Source: CAIZGX01 sp044239865
GTDB lineage: Bacteria > Bacteroidota > Bacteroidia > Flavobacteriales_D > Sanyastnellaceae
Direction: 5' to 3'
Length of the DNA stretch: 64,000 nt
Assembly: GCA_044239865.1 (NCBI GenBank)
Contig: JBIIAO010000001.1
Location: 124,001-188,000, forward strand
Shown: one piece after another, positions 43,001 to 51,991 of the stretch
How the letters are laid out: each line of letters begins with the position of its first letter
Position numbering within the stretch: position 1 is the stretch's first letter
The notes under the pieces: model-generated
Seen by the model: only the letters and a program-made list of their open reading frames with translations
What the model was told of the DNA's origin: nothing
Database searches by the model: none
Translations under genes and position numbers: made by a program

Positions 43001-44845
43001 TTAGTTCTCTTGTATTTTTTGAAGCTCAACAAGCTCAAAATAAAGTCCTTTGTGAGCGAGTAATTCCTCGTGAGTTCCGCTTTCAGCTAGCTGACCTTGT
43101 TGCAGCACGAAAATTTTATCTGCATGATGAACACTGCTGATACGATGGGAAACAATGATATTCGTTTTCCCTTCTCTAATTTTCTTTAGGCCGCGCATAA
43201 TCTTCTCGTCAGTCTGAGTGTCTACAGCCGAAAGGCAATCGTCGAGAAGTAAAATTTCCGGATTTGAAATAATGGCTCTTGCAATGGAGAGTCGTTGCTT
43301 TTGCCCACCGCTCAAATTAATTCCTCGTTCCCCGAGAAGTGTCTCATATTTTTCCTCAAAGCCAAGAATGTTTTCGTGTAAATCTGCTGTTTGAGCCGCC
43401 CGTGTAATTTCATTTAACGTCGCATTCCCATTTCCAAAACGAATGTTGTTTTCAATCGTATCTGAGAATAAAAAAACATCTTGCGGAACAATACCCATGA
43501 GGCTTCTGTAGGCATTGGTTTCCAATTGAGCAATATCAATTCCATTCATTGAAATGGCCCCAGATGTTGGCATATATGCTTTCATGAGCAACTGAACAAT
43601 AGAAGATTTTCCAGAGCCCGTGTGTCCTATAAAGGCAACGGTTTTCCCTTTGTGTATTTCTAAGCTCAGGTTTGAAAGTGCTTCAATGTTCGTTTCAGGA
43701 TAGGTGAAAGAGACATTTTTAAATTGAAGCGTTTCGAATGTTCGAACGGTTTCATTACCGCTTGGAATGGCGGAAGACTGATTTAAAAATGCTAGGATAC
43801 GCGTCATACTAGCTTCTCCTTTCAATACTAAGCTTGTCACCCAACCCACACTCGCAAACGGCCAAGTTAGAAGGTTGACATAAAATATAAATTGTACAAT
43901 AACTCCGTAAGTAATATTTCCGGCAGCAACCTCACGGGCACCAATGTATAACGTGAGCAGTGTTGAAAGTCCAACGAGCATTCCAATAACAGGCGTAAAC
44001 AACGCATCTGTTTTCACCAAATGCATTTGTAGTTTTTTATAGGACTGACTTTGCTTGAAGAAATGCTCAATGAAGTGATTTTCTAAGCCGAATCCTTTCA
44101 GTACTCTTATGCCGCTCATGCTTTCTTGAACGGTGGTTGAAAGTTCACTTTGTTGACGTTGAACGCGCTCTGTTTTTTTATTAATTCTTCTGCTAACAAG
44201 AAAAATTCCGATCATCATGAAAGGCAACGGAAGCAAGGTGTAAAACGTAAGCTTAGGAGAAATTTTATACATAATGCCAATACACATGGCGAAGAGAACA
44301 ATCAGGTTCAACGTATACATGACAGCCGGACCTAGGTACATACGAACACGGCCAACGTCTTCGCTAATTCGGTTCATGAGATCACCCGTACGATTGACTT
44401 TATAAAACGAAACATCTAATTTTTGGTAGTGTGCATAGATAGAATTCTTTATATCGAATTCCATCCAGCGCGACATGACGATGAGCGTCTGTCTTTGGAA
44501 GAAAAGAAAAATTCCTTTGAAGAGATAAAAGAACAAATAGAGGCCGGCAATAAGTATTGCAATGTAGATTACCCAATCATTGAATGCACTGTTGTTTCTG
44601 ACTTCTGGAATGTCGTTAGAAAGTCCAAACCAAGTTCTACATAGCGCAAGTGTTTCAGGGTAATGAATGGTTTGAATTTTCCCTTGCGCAGCGCTCAGGG
44701 CTTCGGCAAGAAAGTCAACACCTTCTCCAACCACAATGGGTGCGTATACATTGAAGGCAGTGGAAAGAATAATGAACAAGGTTCCTAGGAGCAATCGCCC
44801 GCGGTATTTCCAAAAAAGATAATTGAGTTGAAGTAGTGATTTCAA
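43001..44845 (-). CDS. ABC exporter (fused membrane and ATPase domains)
   Basis: 614 residues. The start is TTG, two bases after the TonB receptor stop, with no near ATG; the N-terminus KSLLQLNYLFWKYRGRLLLG fits relatives. Six membrane helices cover about 15-310. The ATPase has Walker A GHTGSGKSS, Q-loop, LSGGQKQR and the Walker B ILLLDDCLSAVD. There Asp-Asp replaces the Asp-Glu of a fully active site, as in one half of heterodimeric exporters. It may need a partner encoded elsewhere. Substrate unknown. Confidence 0.9.
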   Translation of the reverse strand: MKSLLQLNYLFWKYRGRLLLGTLFIILSTAFNVYAPIVVGEGVDFLAEALSAAQGKIQTIHYPETLALCRTWFGLSNDIPEVRNNSAFNDWVIYIAILIAGLYLFFYLFKGIFLFFQRQTLIVMSRWMEFDIKNSIYAHYQKLDVSFYKVNRTGDLMNRISEDVGRVRMYLGPAVMYTLNLIVLFAMCIGIMYKISPKLTFYTLLPLPFMMIGIFLVSRRINKKTERVQRQQSELSTTVQESMSGIRVLKGFGLENHFIEHFFKQSQSYKKLQMHLVKTDALFTPVIGMLVGLSTLLTLYIGAREVAAGNITYGVIVQFIFYVNLLTWPFASVGWVTSLVLKGEASMTRILAFLNQSSAIPSGNETVRTFETLQFKNVSFTYPETNIEALSNLSLEIHKGKTVAFIGHTGSGKSSIVQLLMKAYMPTSGAISMNGIDIAQLETNAYRSLMGIVPQDVFLFSDTIENNIRFGNGNATLNEITRAAQTADLHENILGFEEKYETLLGERGINLSGGQKQRLSIARAIISNPEILLLDDCLSAVDTQTDEKIMRGLKKIREGKTNIIVSHRISSVHHADKIFVLQQGQLAESGTHEELLAHKGLYFELVELQKIQEN

Positions 44846-44847
44846 AA

Positions 44848-47262
44848 TTAGAATTCAAAGTTCCAAGTAATGCTTGGTAGTATGGGGAATAGACTTACTT
44901 GTCTTGCTGTTATTTGGAAGCCGCCGTTGTCATTGTCTTTTGTTGCGAAGTAGATGAAATACGGATTCATTCTGTTGTAAAGGTTGTACACAGAGAAGTT
45001 CCAACTGCTTCGGAATTTGCGCGGCTCTTCCACCACTTGATTCAATTCAGCATCGAATCGAGAGCGTGTTAGTTTTCCTTTCACATTTAATGAAAAGTCT
45101 GCGCGGTGATAAGGCGCCATGCGGAAACTGTTTCTTTCGCCATACACTTCAACTAAATTCCCTTCAAAGAAATAACGTGAAATAGGAAGCGTAATAGCAT
45201 TTCCTGTAGCATAGACAAACACAAATCCTAAATCAACGCGTGGTGAAAGGGTGTACATCAAAACAACATTTAAGTCGTGACGTCTGTCCCAACGTGTCGG
45301 ATAGGCTTTGCCGTTATTCACCTCTTCAAATATCCGCATGGTCTTGGCCCAAGTATATCCAACCCAACCTGAGAAATCTCCCATTCGTTTTTTAATGAAG
45401 AATTCAGCGCCGTAGCTGTACCCTCTTCCAAATACAAGCAGGTTGTCAATGTTGTCGCCAACGGTTTGATCTGGAGTAGAGCCTTCTCTGTAATCGCTCT
45501 GGTTTTGCATGTCCTTGTAGTATAGCTCAACACTCGACTCCCAGCTATCGTCAAAGAAATTTCTGAAATAGCCTATACTCACTTGCGAAGCAAGCTGTGG
45601 CTTTAGTCTATCTGTACTCGGCAACCAAACATCAGTCGGTAGCGATGAAGGTGAGAGGCTGGTAAGTGTAATGAACTGAAGATTTCGAGACAGCGCCATT
45701 TTGAAGCTTGAAGCTTTATTGATTTCATAGCGTGCATTGAATCGCGGTTCAAAACCGACATAATCTGCAACTTTTTTATTTTTCTCGTAGATCGTTGTTA
45801 TCGGAGTTGTAGATCCTCCAACGCTTGATGTCGAAGTTGGATAGGTGTAGCGGGTAAAAGGACCCACATGCATGAAATAGGGAACGCGCACACCGGCATT
45901 GATTCTCCATTTTTCGTTCAAATCGAAATCATCTTGAAAGTAAGCCGCCGATTCATGGGAATATAATTTCACTTGCTCTCCTAGATCGAAATCCACATCA
46001 CCGCTAGAGGCATAGGTGTTGTTCGGTGTGAATTTGTGATAGGTGTAATCCATTCCCCATTTCATGCGGTGAGTGGGATTAGGAAAATAGCTCCACTGAA
46101 CTTTAGCACCGTAATCTCGAATACCACTGCTTAGCCCGAAAGTGAATTGATCTTGTTTTCCTTCAAATTGAAATTTGTAATCTGTGTAAGTTAATATGGC
46201 GTTCATGAACAGTTTGCTTCCCGATTGATGCGCCCAGCGAATTGTTCCAGTTGTGTTTCCCCATGGAATACGCGTTGAGAAACCGGCATCTGAACTATTG
46301 AATGAGAACACATCCTTTCCGGTGTAAACACTTGCGAAAAGTTGATCACGATTGGAAAGACGGTAGTTGAATTTTGCATTCAAATCGTAAAAGAAATATC
46401 CAGATCCGTTGAAGCTACTTTCAGGATTCATGAAAGGTTTTGCCAAAACATCTATATAGGTTCTTCTTCCCGAAAGAATAAACGAAGACGTATCTTTTTT
46501 AATGGGCCCTTCAACAGTAAATCGACTGGCAATGGTTCCAATGCCGCCCGCGCCATGATAAGACTTGCTATTTCCTTCCTTCAAATTAATATCTAACACG
46601 GAGGAAAGTCTACCCCCGTAGGAAGCCGCGCCCCCTCCTTTGGTGATTTCAATATTCTTAACAGCATCTGCATTAAAGACACTGAAGAATCCAAAAAGAT
46701 GCGATGCGTTGTAAACAGTTGAATTGTCTAAAAGAATAAGATTTTGATCTACCCCACCTCCGCGAACATAGAAACCCGCGTTTCCTTCACCACTGCTTTG
46801 CACTCCTGGAAGTAGAGTAATGGTTTTCAAGATATCTACTTCACCGAAAATAACCGGTATCTTTTTTATTTGGTCTATTCCAATTTCAATTTTCCCCATG
46901 TCGGTGCTTCCTACATTGTCTTTGCGAGTTCCCTCAATAATCACAGGTCCACCGGTGAACGAAACTGGCTTAAGCTCGAAATCCTTGTGAGCATTGGCTT
47001 GAAGTTTCAATGGAGCTATCAATGTTTCATATCCAACACAACGCAATTCCATTTCATAATTTCCTGCGGGAAGTGTAATAGAATAAAATCCGAAACTGTT
47101 GGTAGCGGCTCCGCTATTCTTACTTTTTATGAAAACAGTCGCTCCAATAATACTTTCGCCGGTCGATTGGTCACGCACTTCTCCACTAACTGCGTAGCTC
47201 TGCGCTAATGCACTTGTTCCAAAACCGAAAACGAGTAGAAAGAATAAAATGCTATTTTTCAT
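44848..47262 (-). CDS. TonB-dependent outer-membrane receptor
   Basis: 804 residues. A signal peptide (cut at ALAQ) precedes a carboxypeptidase-regulatory-like domain (SGEVRDQSTGESIIGATVFI ... GYETL), the plug (about 120-230, with GVQSSGEGNAGFYVRGGGVDQN), and a 22-strand barrel. The C-terminus ends TWNFEF with terminal Phe. It imports ligands through the outer membrane with TonB energy. The ligand is unknown. No SusD partner follows, so the glycan role of SusC pairs is not indicated. Confidence 0.92.
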   Translation of the reverse strand: MKNSILFFLLVFGFGTSALAQSYAVSGEVRDQSTGESIIGATVFIKSKNSGAATNSFGFYSITLPAGNYEMELRCVGYETLIAPLKLQANAHKDFELKPVSFTGGPVIIEGTRKDNVGSTDMGKIEIGIDQIKKIPVIFGEVDILKTITLLPGVQSSGEGNAGFYVRGGGVDQNLILLDNSTVYNASHLFGFFSVFNADAVKNIEITKGGGAASYGGRLSSVLDINLKEGNSKSYHGAGGIGTIASRFTVEGPIKKDTSSFILSGRRTYIDVLAKPFMNPESSFNGSGYFFYDLNAKFNYRLSNRDQLFASVYTGKDVFSFNSSDAGFSTRIPWGNTTGTIRWAHQSGSKLFMNAILTYTDYKFQFEGKQDQFTFGLSSGIRDYGAKVQWSYFPNPTHRMKWGMDYTYHKFTPNNTYASSGDVDFDLGEQVKLYSHESAAYFQDDFDLNEKWRINAGVRVPYFMHVGPFTRYTYPTSTSSVGGSTTPITTIYEKNKKVADYVGFEPRFNARYEINKASSFKMALSRNLQFITLTSLSPSSLPTDVWLPSTDRLKPQLASQVSIGYFRNFFDDSWESSVELYYKDMQNQSDYREGSTPDQTVGDNIDNLLVFGRGYSYGAEFFIKKRMGDFSGWVGYTWAKTMRIFEEVNNGKAYPTRWDRRHDLNVVLMYTLSPRVDLGFVFVYATGNAITLPISRYFFEGNLVEVYGERNSFRMAPYHRADFSLNVKGKLTRSRFDAELNQVVEEPRKFRSSWNFSVYNLYNRMNPYFIYFATKDNDNGGFQITARQVSLFPILPSITWNFEF

Positions 47263-47278
47263 GTTGAAATTTCGTTTG

Positions 47279-47286
47279 CGAAGTTA
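47279..47286 (-). promoter_or_regulatory. -7 box TAACTTCG of the TonB receptor operon
   Basis: TAnnTTyG on the minus strand, 16 bases before the ATG at 47262. Confidence 0.4.
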
Positions 47287-47336
47287 ATTCTATACCTGTT
47301 TAGGAAACATTATTTTTTTGCATTTGTTCTACATCG

Positions 47337-47344
47337 TAGTTTTG
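47337..47344 (+). promoter_or_regulatory. -7 box TAGTTTTG, 7 bases from ATG
   Basis: A perfect TAnnTTTG ending seven bases before the start at 47352. TTG at 47318-47320 is 16 bases upstream and a possible -33 element. Confidence 0.55.
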
Positions 47345-47351
47345 CAGTCCA

Positions 47352-49832
47352 ATGAAAAAATCTTTTGCGCTCTTTGTTGTTTTTCAACTTGCTATTTTGG
47401 CCTCAGGTCAGTTGGCAAATCGGACAGCTTATGCAGTGAGAGCAGAGAAGGCCCCCGTCTTGGATGGGCTACTCAATGATGAAGCTTGGGCTAGTGCTGA
47501 AGTGACGGATCAGTTTTGGGGACTTCAGCCTTATCCAGGACGATTACAAACACACAACACGGAAGTCAGAGTTGTTTATACAAATGAAGCGCTGTACATC
47601 GGCATGTACGCTTATGATTCAGCTCCCGATAGCATTCTTCAACAATTAACGGGAAGAGATGGTGATGGGAATTCAGATTATGTGGGTGTCGCTTTGAATT
47701 GCTACAAAGACGGAGTAACGGGTTACATGTTTGCTGTTTCTCCAAGAGGTGAGCAATACGACGCGAGGCAATCTGCAGACGGAGAAGACCCCTCTTGGAA
47801 TGCCGTTTGGGATTGTAAAACAAAAATTGTAAAAGACGGATGGATTGCGGAGTTTAAGATTCCTTATGCAGCGTTGCGTTTTCCGAATTTGCCTGAACAG
47901 CATTGGCACGTGAACTTCGTTCGTGAGATTCGAAGATCCCGTCTTCAGGCTAATTGGAGTTTTGTAGATCCAGCAGGTGCAGGCTTCTTGGCGCAAATGG
48001 GCGATTTGAAGGGAATTACGGGAATTGTTCCACCGAAGCGTATTTTTTTCTATCCTTATATTTCAACATACAGTAAAAAGGAACAGGGTGGTTCAAACGA
48101 ATTCGCATACAATGCAGGAATGGATTTGAAAATTGGGTTGAATGAGGCGTACACCCTGGATGCAACTCTTATTCCAGATTTCGGACAAACCATTAGCGAT
48201 CAATTGATTTTGAATCTCACACCTTACGAAATTCAATTTCAAGATAATCGGCCCTTTTTTAACGAAGGATTAGAGCTATATCAGCGTGGAGAGATTTTTT
48301 ATTCTCGAAGAATTGGTGATACTCCTTTTGATTACTACACAGTAGATTCAAAAAGTAGAGAGAACGAAGTTTTAATTTCTAACCCTTCACAACAACGCGT
48401 TATAAACAGCACTAAAATTGGTGGTAGAAATTCAAAAGGGTTGGCCATAGGTTTTCTGAATAGCTTAACAGCCGAGAGCTATGCCGAGTTTCGAGATACC
48501 ATTTCAGGGAAGACACGAACAGAGCTGACAAATCCGATTACGAATTCAAATGTTTTTGTCGTTGATCAGAATCTACCAAACAACTCATTTGTATCCTTCA
48601 CGAATACAAATTTGACGCGATCAGGAAAGGCTTATGACGCCAATGTAAGCTCTATGGAAGGGAATTTTAGAAATAAGAAAAACACCTACGAACTTCATCT
48701 TCATGGGTCATATTCACTGAAGAATGGGTTAAATCAATTCAATGAAACTCCAAGCGATAAAAATGGGGGAATGGGGGAAGTGAAGTTTTCGAAGGTAAGC
48801 GGTAACTTTAATTTTCAATTGCTGCACTACACGGAAAGCAACACTTACGATCCGAATGACCTCGGTTATCTGCAGGCTAACAACGAGCAAGTCAACTCAG
48901 CTACTGTTGGTTATAATATTTACAAACCCTTTTGGAAATTGAATAAGGCATGGACGAATTTCTCTTATTCTCGTTCAAACCTATACTTGCCGAGAACATT
49001 TACTTCGAATTATGTTGAAGGAGAATTCTCAGTTATTACGAACAAGTTCCTATACATCAATCTGAATTACGACGCAGCACCTACCCGAGGGTATGATTTC
49101 TTTGAGCCACGAGTTGACGGAATGAAATTTCAAACCTACAAGTACTTTCGCGGGGGTGCCTATATAAGTTCCGATTACCGAAAGAGATTGGCTATTGATG
49201 CGGGAACGGGTTACGGCGTTTATGAAAACGAGGGTAGGAATATTTTTAATTGGAGAATCTCTCCGCGCTTTCGATTGAACGATAAATGGATGTTCACCTA
49301 TGTATACAGCAAGCAACAACACTTCAATGACCTCGGTTATGCCACGTTTGATGAATTGAATGCTAACGCCACTGTGTTTGGAAGACGTGACGCAATTTCC
49401 CATACCAATGTGCTGACAATTGCTTTTGCTTTCGATCCAGTGAATAGCATGAACGTTCGCTTCCGTCACTATTGGGGATATTCGAGGTATCACGAATTTT
49501 TCGGGTTGAAGGAAGATGGCACTTTGGGTTCTACGGCCTATACGGGTATCAACAGCGAAACGAACGATTTCTCCGCAGCAAACAGAGATTTCAATTCATT
49601 AACCGTAGATCTTTTCTATAAATGGATTTTCCGTCCAGGTAGCGAAATGATTTTCGCTTGGAAATATGCGATTATCCATGAAGACAATCAAATTCAAGCG
49701 AATCTGCTATCCGATTTCAATCAAACCACTCAAATGCCTTTCAGCAACTCGGTTTCTATTCGAATGATATACTTCCTCGATTACCGCATGCTTTCAAAGA
49801 ACAAAGGGGAAGGGGTGTACAAGTATCAGTAA
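47352..49832 (+). CDS. DUF5916 protein with CBM9-like N-terminal domain
   Basis: 826 residues. A signal peptide is cut near ILASGQ. Residues about 30-215 form a CBM9-like beta-sandwich (APVLDGLLNDEAWASA, VRVVYTNEALYIGMYAYD, WIAEFKIPYAALRFP). The rest is the DUF5916 region (IPDFGQTISDQLILNLTPYEIQFQDNRPFF), strand-rich and probably an outer-membrane barrel. It is common in Bacteroidetes. Carbohydrate binding is suggested by the first domain only. The gene is divergent from the TonB receptor. Confidence 0.88.
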   Translation: MKKSFALFVVFQLAILASGQLANRTAYAVRAEKAPVLDGLLNDEAWASAEVTDQFWGLQPYPGRLQTHNTEVRVVYTNEALYIGMYAYDSAPDSILQQLTGRDGDGNSDYVGVALNCYKDGVTGYMFAVSPRGEQYDARQSADGEDPSWNAVWDCKTKIVKDGWIAEFKIPYAALRFPNLPEQHWHVNFVREIRRSRLQANWSFVDPAGAGFLAQMGDLKGITGIVPPKRIFFYPYISTYSKKEQGGSNEFAYNAGMDLKIGLNEAYTLDATLIPDFGQTISDQLILNLTPYEIQFQDNRPFFNEGLELYQRGEIFYSRRIGDTPFDYYTVDSKSRENEVLISNPSQQRVINSTKIGGRNSKGLAIGFLNSLTAESYAEFRDTISGKTRTELTNPITNSNVFVVDQNLPNNSFVSFTNTNLTRSGKAYDANVSSMEGNFRNKKNTYELHLHGSYSLKNGLNQFNETPSDKNGGMGEVKFSKVSGNFNFQLLHYTESNTYDPNDLGYLQANNEQVNSATVGYNIYKPFWKLNKAWTNFSYSRSNLYLPRTFTSNYVEGEFSVITNKFLYINLNYDAAPTRGYDFFEPRVDGMKFQTYKYFRGGAYISSDYRKRLAIDAGTGYGVYENEGRNIFNWRISPRFRLNDKWMFTYVYSKQQHFNDLGYATFDELNANATVFGRRDAISHTNVLTIAFAFDPVNSMNVRFRHYWGYSRYHEFFGLKEDGTLGSTAYTGINSETNDFSAANRDFNSLTVDLFYKWIFRPGSEMIFAWKYAIIHEDNQIQANLLSDFNQTTQMPFSNSVSIRMIYFLDYRMLSKNKGEGVYKYQ

Positions 49833-49890
49833 TTTCTATTAATTTTAGTGGTGCAACCCTTTTTAAGGGGGAGTTGTCTATACTGTAACT

Positions 49891-50451
49891 ATGGAAGAAA
49901 AGACTCTTATACAATCGTGTATTCGCGGCGACAAGTCGGCGCAGCACTTGTTGTACAAGAAGTTTTCTTCGTTGGTGTTCGGAATTTGTCTTCGTTATGC
50001 GAAGAATAGAATGGAAGCAGAGGATTCCATGCAAGAAGCTTTTGTTAAAATTTACAATCACTTGAAAGACTATCAGTCTGCCGGTAGTTTCGAAGGTTGG
50101 GTGCGCAGAATTGCAGTGAATACAGCAATAACTGGTTATAGAAAAAACTTGCGTGGTAGGTTGGAAGATGAAATTGACGACCGTTCCGAATACGCAAGCA
50201 GTTTAGTAGATCACCACGATGTAGACTACACCATGGAAGAGTTAATGATTTGTGTTCAGGCGCTTCCAAGTGGATATCGCACCGTATTCAATTTGTATGC
50301 GGTGGAAGGATACAAGCATAAAGAAATTGCAGAGATGCTGCAAATAGATGTGAATACATCTAAGTCTCAGTTTTCTCGTGCAAAAGGACATTTACAAAAG
50401 GCGTTACTCGATTTGAGTGCGCAGAAAATACCAGTAGAATCACAAGTATAA
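49891..50451 (+). CDS. ECF-type RNA polymerase sigma factor
   Basis: 186 residues. Region 2 (about 22-90) has GICLRYAKNRMEAEDSMQEAF and SFEGWVRRIAVN. Region 4 (about 122-175) has LPSGYRTVFNLYAVEGYKHK, with a helix-turn-helix reading EIAEMLQIDVNTSKSQFSRAK. Regions 1.1 and 3 are absent, as in all ECF factors. The TM-anchored protein four bases downstream is the likely anti-sigma factor. The operon continues into an exported barrel and a T9SS type B protein, probable targets of the system. Confidence 0.92.
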   Translation: MEEKTLIQSCIRGDKSAQHLLYKKFSSLVFGICLRYAKNRMEAEDSMQEAFVKIYNHLKDYQSAGSFEGWVRRIAVNTAITGYRKNLRGRLEDEIDDRSEYASSLVDHHDVDYTMEELMICVQALPSGYRTVFNLYAVEGYKHKEIAEMLQIDVNTSKSQFSRAKGHLQKALLDLSAQKIPVESQV

Positions 50452-50455
50452 GTAT

Positions 50456-51013
50456 ATGGAAAATTTGATGAACAAAGTTGCGAATGACCTTCAGAATTAC
50501 GCTCCACAGGCTCCGGCCGGAATGGAAGATCGCATTCAAAAGGCGCTGAATAAGAAGAAGTCTTTTTGGAGTTTCTCGTGGTACTCCATGAATGTTTACC
50601 TAGTAGCATTAGTGGGTGCGGGTGTGTTGGCTTTGGTCTTTTCGAATAGCAGCGAGAGGAATGCTGTTGCACAGAATTCAACCCCTGCAGTAGCTGAAGT
50701 AAAAGCAGCTCCATCGACTGTAGTCGATTTGAATGCGAAGAACAATGCGATTTTGAATGTAGAGAATGAGGTGAATTCTGCACCAGTAAAAACGACAAGA
50801 CGATCAAAGATTGTTCAAGAAGAAACTAGCGTTTCGACGTTGGTGGTAGAAAATTGTCAAAGCACGCCTATTGTCGAGCCCGTTATTGTTGAGGTGGCAG
50901 AAACTATTGAAGTTCAGAGAATGCCAGAGGAAATTCAAGTTCCGTACCCGAAGAAAGAGGTTGTTAAGGCTAAGGGCAGAACGCTTAAATTGACAAGACT
51001 TACAGGGAAGTGA
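50456..51013 (+). CDS. Anti-sigma-factor-like single-pass membrane protein
   Basis: 185 residues. A cytoplasmic helical N-terminus of about 40 residues, one membrane helix (about 46-63, YLVALVGAGVLALVF), then a long Val/Glu/Thr-rich periplasmic tail with no clear fold. Topology and position right after an ECF sigma gene suggest an anti-sigma factor. No known anti-sigma domain motif such as the zinc H-x-x-x-C-x-x-C is present, so this is inference. Its stop overlaps a GTG in the following frame (GTGA). Confidence 0.7.
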   Translation: MENLMNKVANDLQNYAPQAPAGMEDRIQKALNKKKSFWSFSWYSMNVYLVALVGAGVLALVFSNSSERNAVAQNSTPAVAEVKAAPSTVVDLNAKNNAILNVENEVNSAPVKTTRRSKIVQEETSVSTLVVENCQSTPIVEPVIVEVAETIEVQRMPEEIQVPYPKKEVVKAKGRTLKLTRLTGK

Positions 51014-51018
51014 ATCCG

Positions 51019-51026
51019 TACATTCG
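51019..51026 (+). promoter_or_regulatory. -7 box TACATTCG, 7 bases from ATG
   Basis: TAnnTTyG ending seven bases before the ATG at 51034, inside a longer frame that would begin at GTG 51010. It supports the later start. Confidence 0.35.
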
Positions 51027-51033
51027 CGATACC

Positions 51034-51963
51034 ATGCGATATTTTTGCTTAATAAGTTTGTTTGTTCTCATAGCCCAAAAGTCTTGGGCTTTTGCCGTTT
51101 CAGACACCCTTATTATTGATGGCGAAGTGATATACATTGAGGAACGGAAATCGCCAATGACAGATTCTCTAAGTCAAGCAAGAAAGAGTGATTTTAAGGA
51201 AAGGCTAAAAGCTCCAGTTTGGGGCTTCGATGGAGGCTTTGGATTCCAGATGACTGATTTTTCTATTTCGAACCAAGTGTACCCAGAGTTGTTAGGTGTG
51301 AATGAGTTTCTCGGAATTTCTAACAATACAGTTTATCACTCAAATTTCACATTAGGCGCATACTTCAGAGTGCATAAAAACATCGAAATTGGAGTTTCTG
51401 TTTTGAGTTCGAGTGGCACAACTAACGAATCGAATGCATTAGCATATAACACGAGTAATACTGTTTCATTCTTCACTAGCGAAAATCAAATTGAACAGGT
51501 CTTTCAGACGGAGGTGCAACCCGGTGTTTTTGAATTAGATACCGTGAGTCTTTCTGCGTTCTCGCAAACGTTCAATTTAAGTTCGCTTCAAGTGCCTTTG
51601 AAATTCCGCTTTTATGTGAATGATTTTACTGTTAAATCGAAATGGAAAGCATTCGGAGAAATCTCTCCGATCTACCGGTCGTTCAGGTTGAAAAACACCG
51701 GAGGGAATTCCAATCAAATGCTTTTCATTAATTCTGCTGGTAGTTTTGTAAATACAAATCTTAGCAATCAGAATTGGAATCAATTCGGGGTATTGGTCGG
51801 AGTGGGTGCAGAGTTTCGATTGACGAAGAAATTAAATGCTTTTACTCAGGCAAATTGGAGCTTTCCACCCGTAAATAAAGCCGGGGAATCGGGGTTGAAT
51901 TATCACATGCAATACGGTAATTTGTATTTTGGATTACGAATACTCATGAACGATGGAAAATAA
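51034..51963 (+). CDS. Exported outer-membrane barrel protein
   Basis: 309 residues from the Met at 51034. A GTG at 51010 would overlap the preceding stop and is the alternative. The signal peptide is cut near SWAFA. The rest has barrel-like strands (FDGGFGFQMTDFSI, LGAYFRVHKNIEIGVSVL, VGVGAEFRLTKKLNAFTQANW). The C-terminus ends in a strand YGNLYFGLRILM. Function unknown. Its place in the ECF sigma cluster suggests envelope-stress control or that it reports to the anti-sigma protein. Confidence 0.78.
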   Translation: MRYFCLISLFVLIAQKSWAFAVSDTLIIDGEVIYIEERKSPMTDSLSQARKSDFKERLKAPVWGFDGGFGFQMTDFSISNQVYPELLGVNEFLGISNNTVYHSNFTLGAYFRVHKNIEIGVSVLSSSGTTNESNALAYNTSNTVSFFTSENQIEQVFQTEVQPGVFELDTVSLSAFSQTFNLSSLQVPLKFRFYVNDFTVKSKWKAFGEISPIYRSFRLKNTGGNSNQMLFINSAGSFVNTNLSNQNWNQFGVLVGVGAEFRLTKKLNAFTQANWSFPPVNKAGESGLNYHMQYGNLYFGLRILMNDGK

Positions 51964-51979
51964 ATTCAATGCTTTGACT

Positions 51980-51987
51980 TATATTCG
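51980..51987 (+). promoter_or_regulatory. -7 box TATATTCG, 4 bases from ATG
   Basis: TAnnTTyG ending four bases before the ATG at 51992. It supports this start over the Met at 51953. Confidence 0.45.
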
Positions 51988-51991
51988 TGTT

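Noticed and set aside
44848..47262. SusC/SusD polysaccharide utilisation locus
   Set aside because: No SusD-like gene, glycoside hydrolase or hybrid regulator is adjacent. The receptor is a generic TonB-dependent one.
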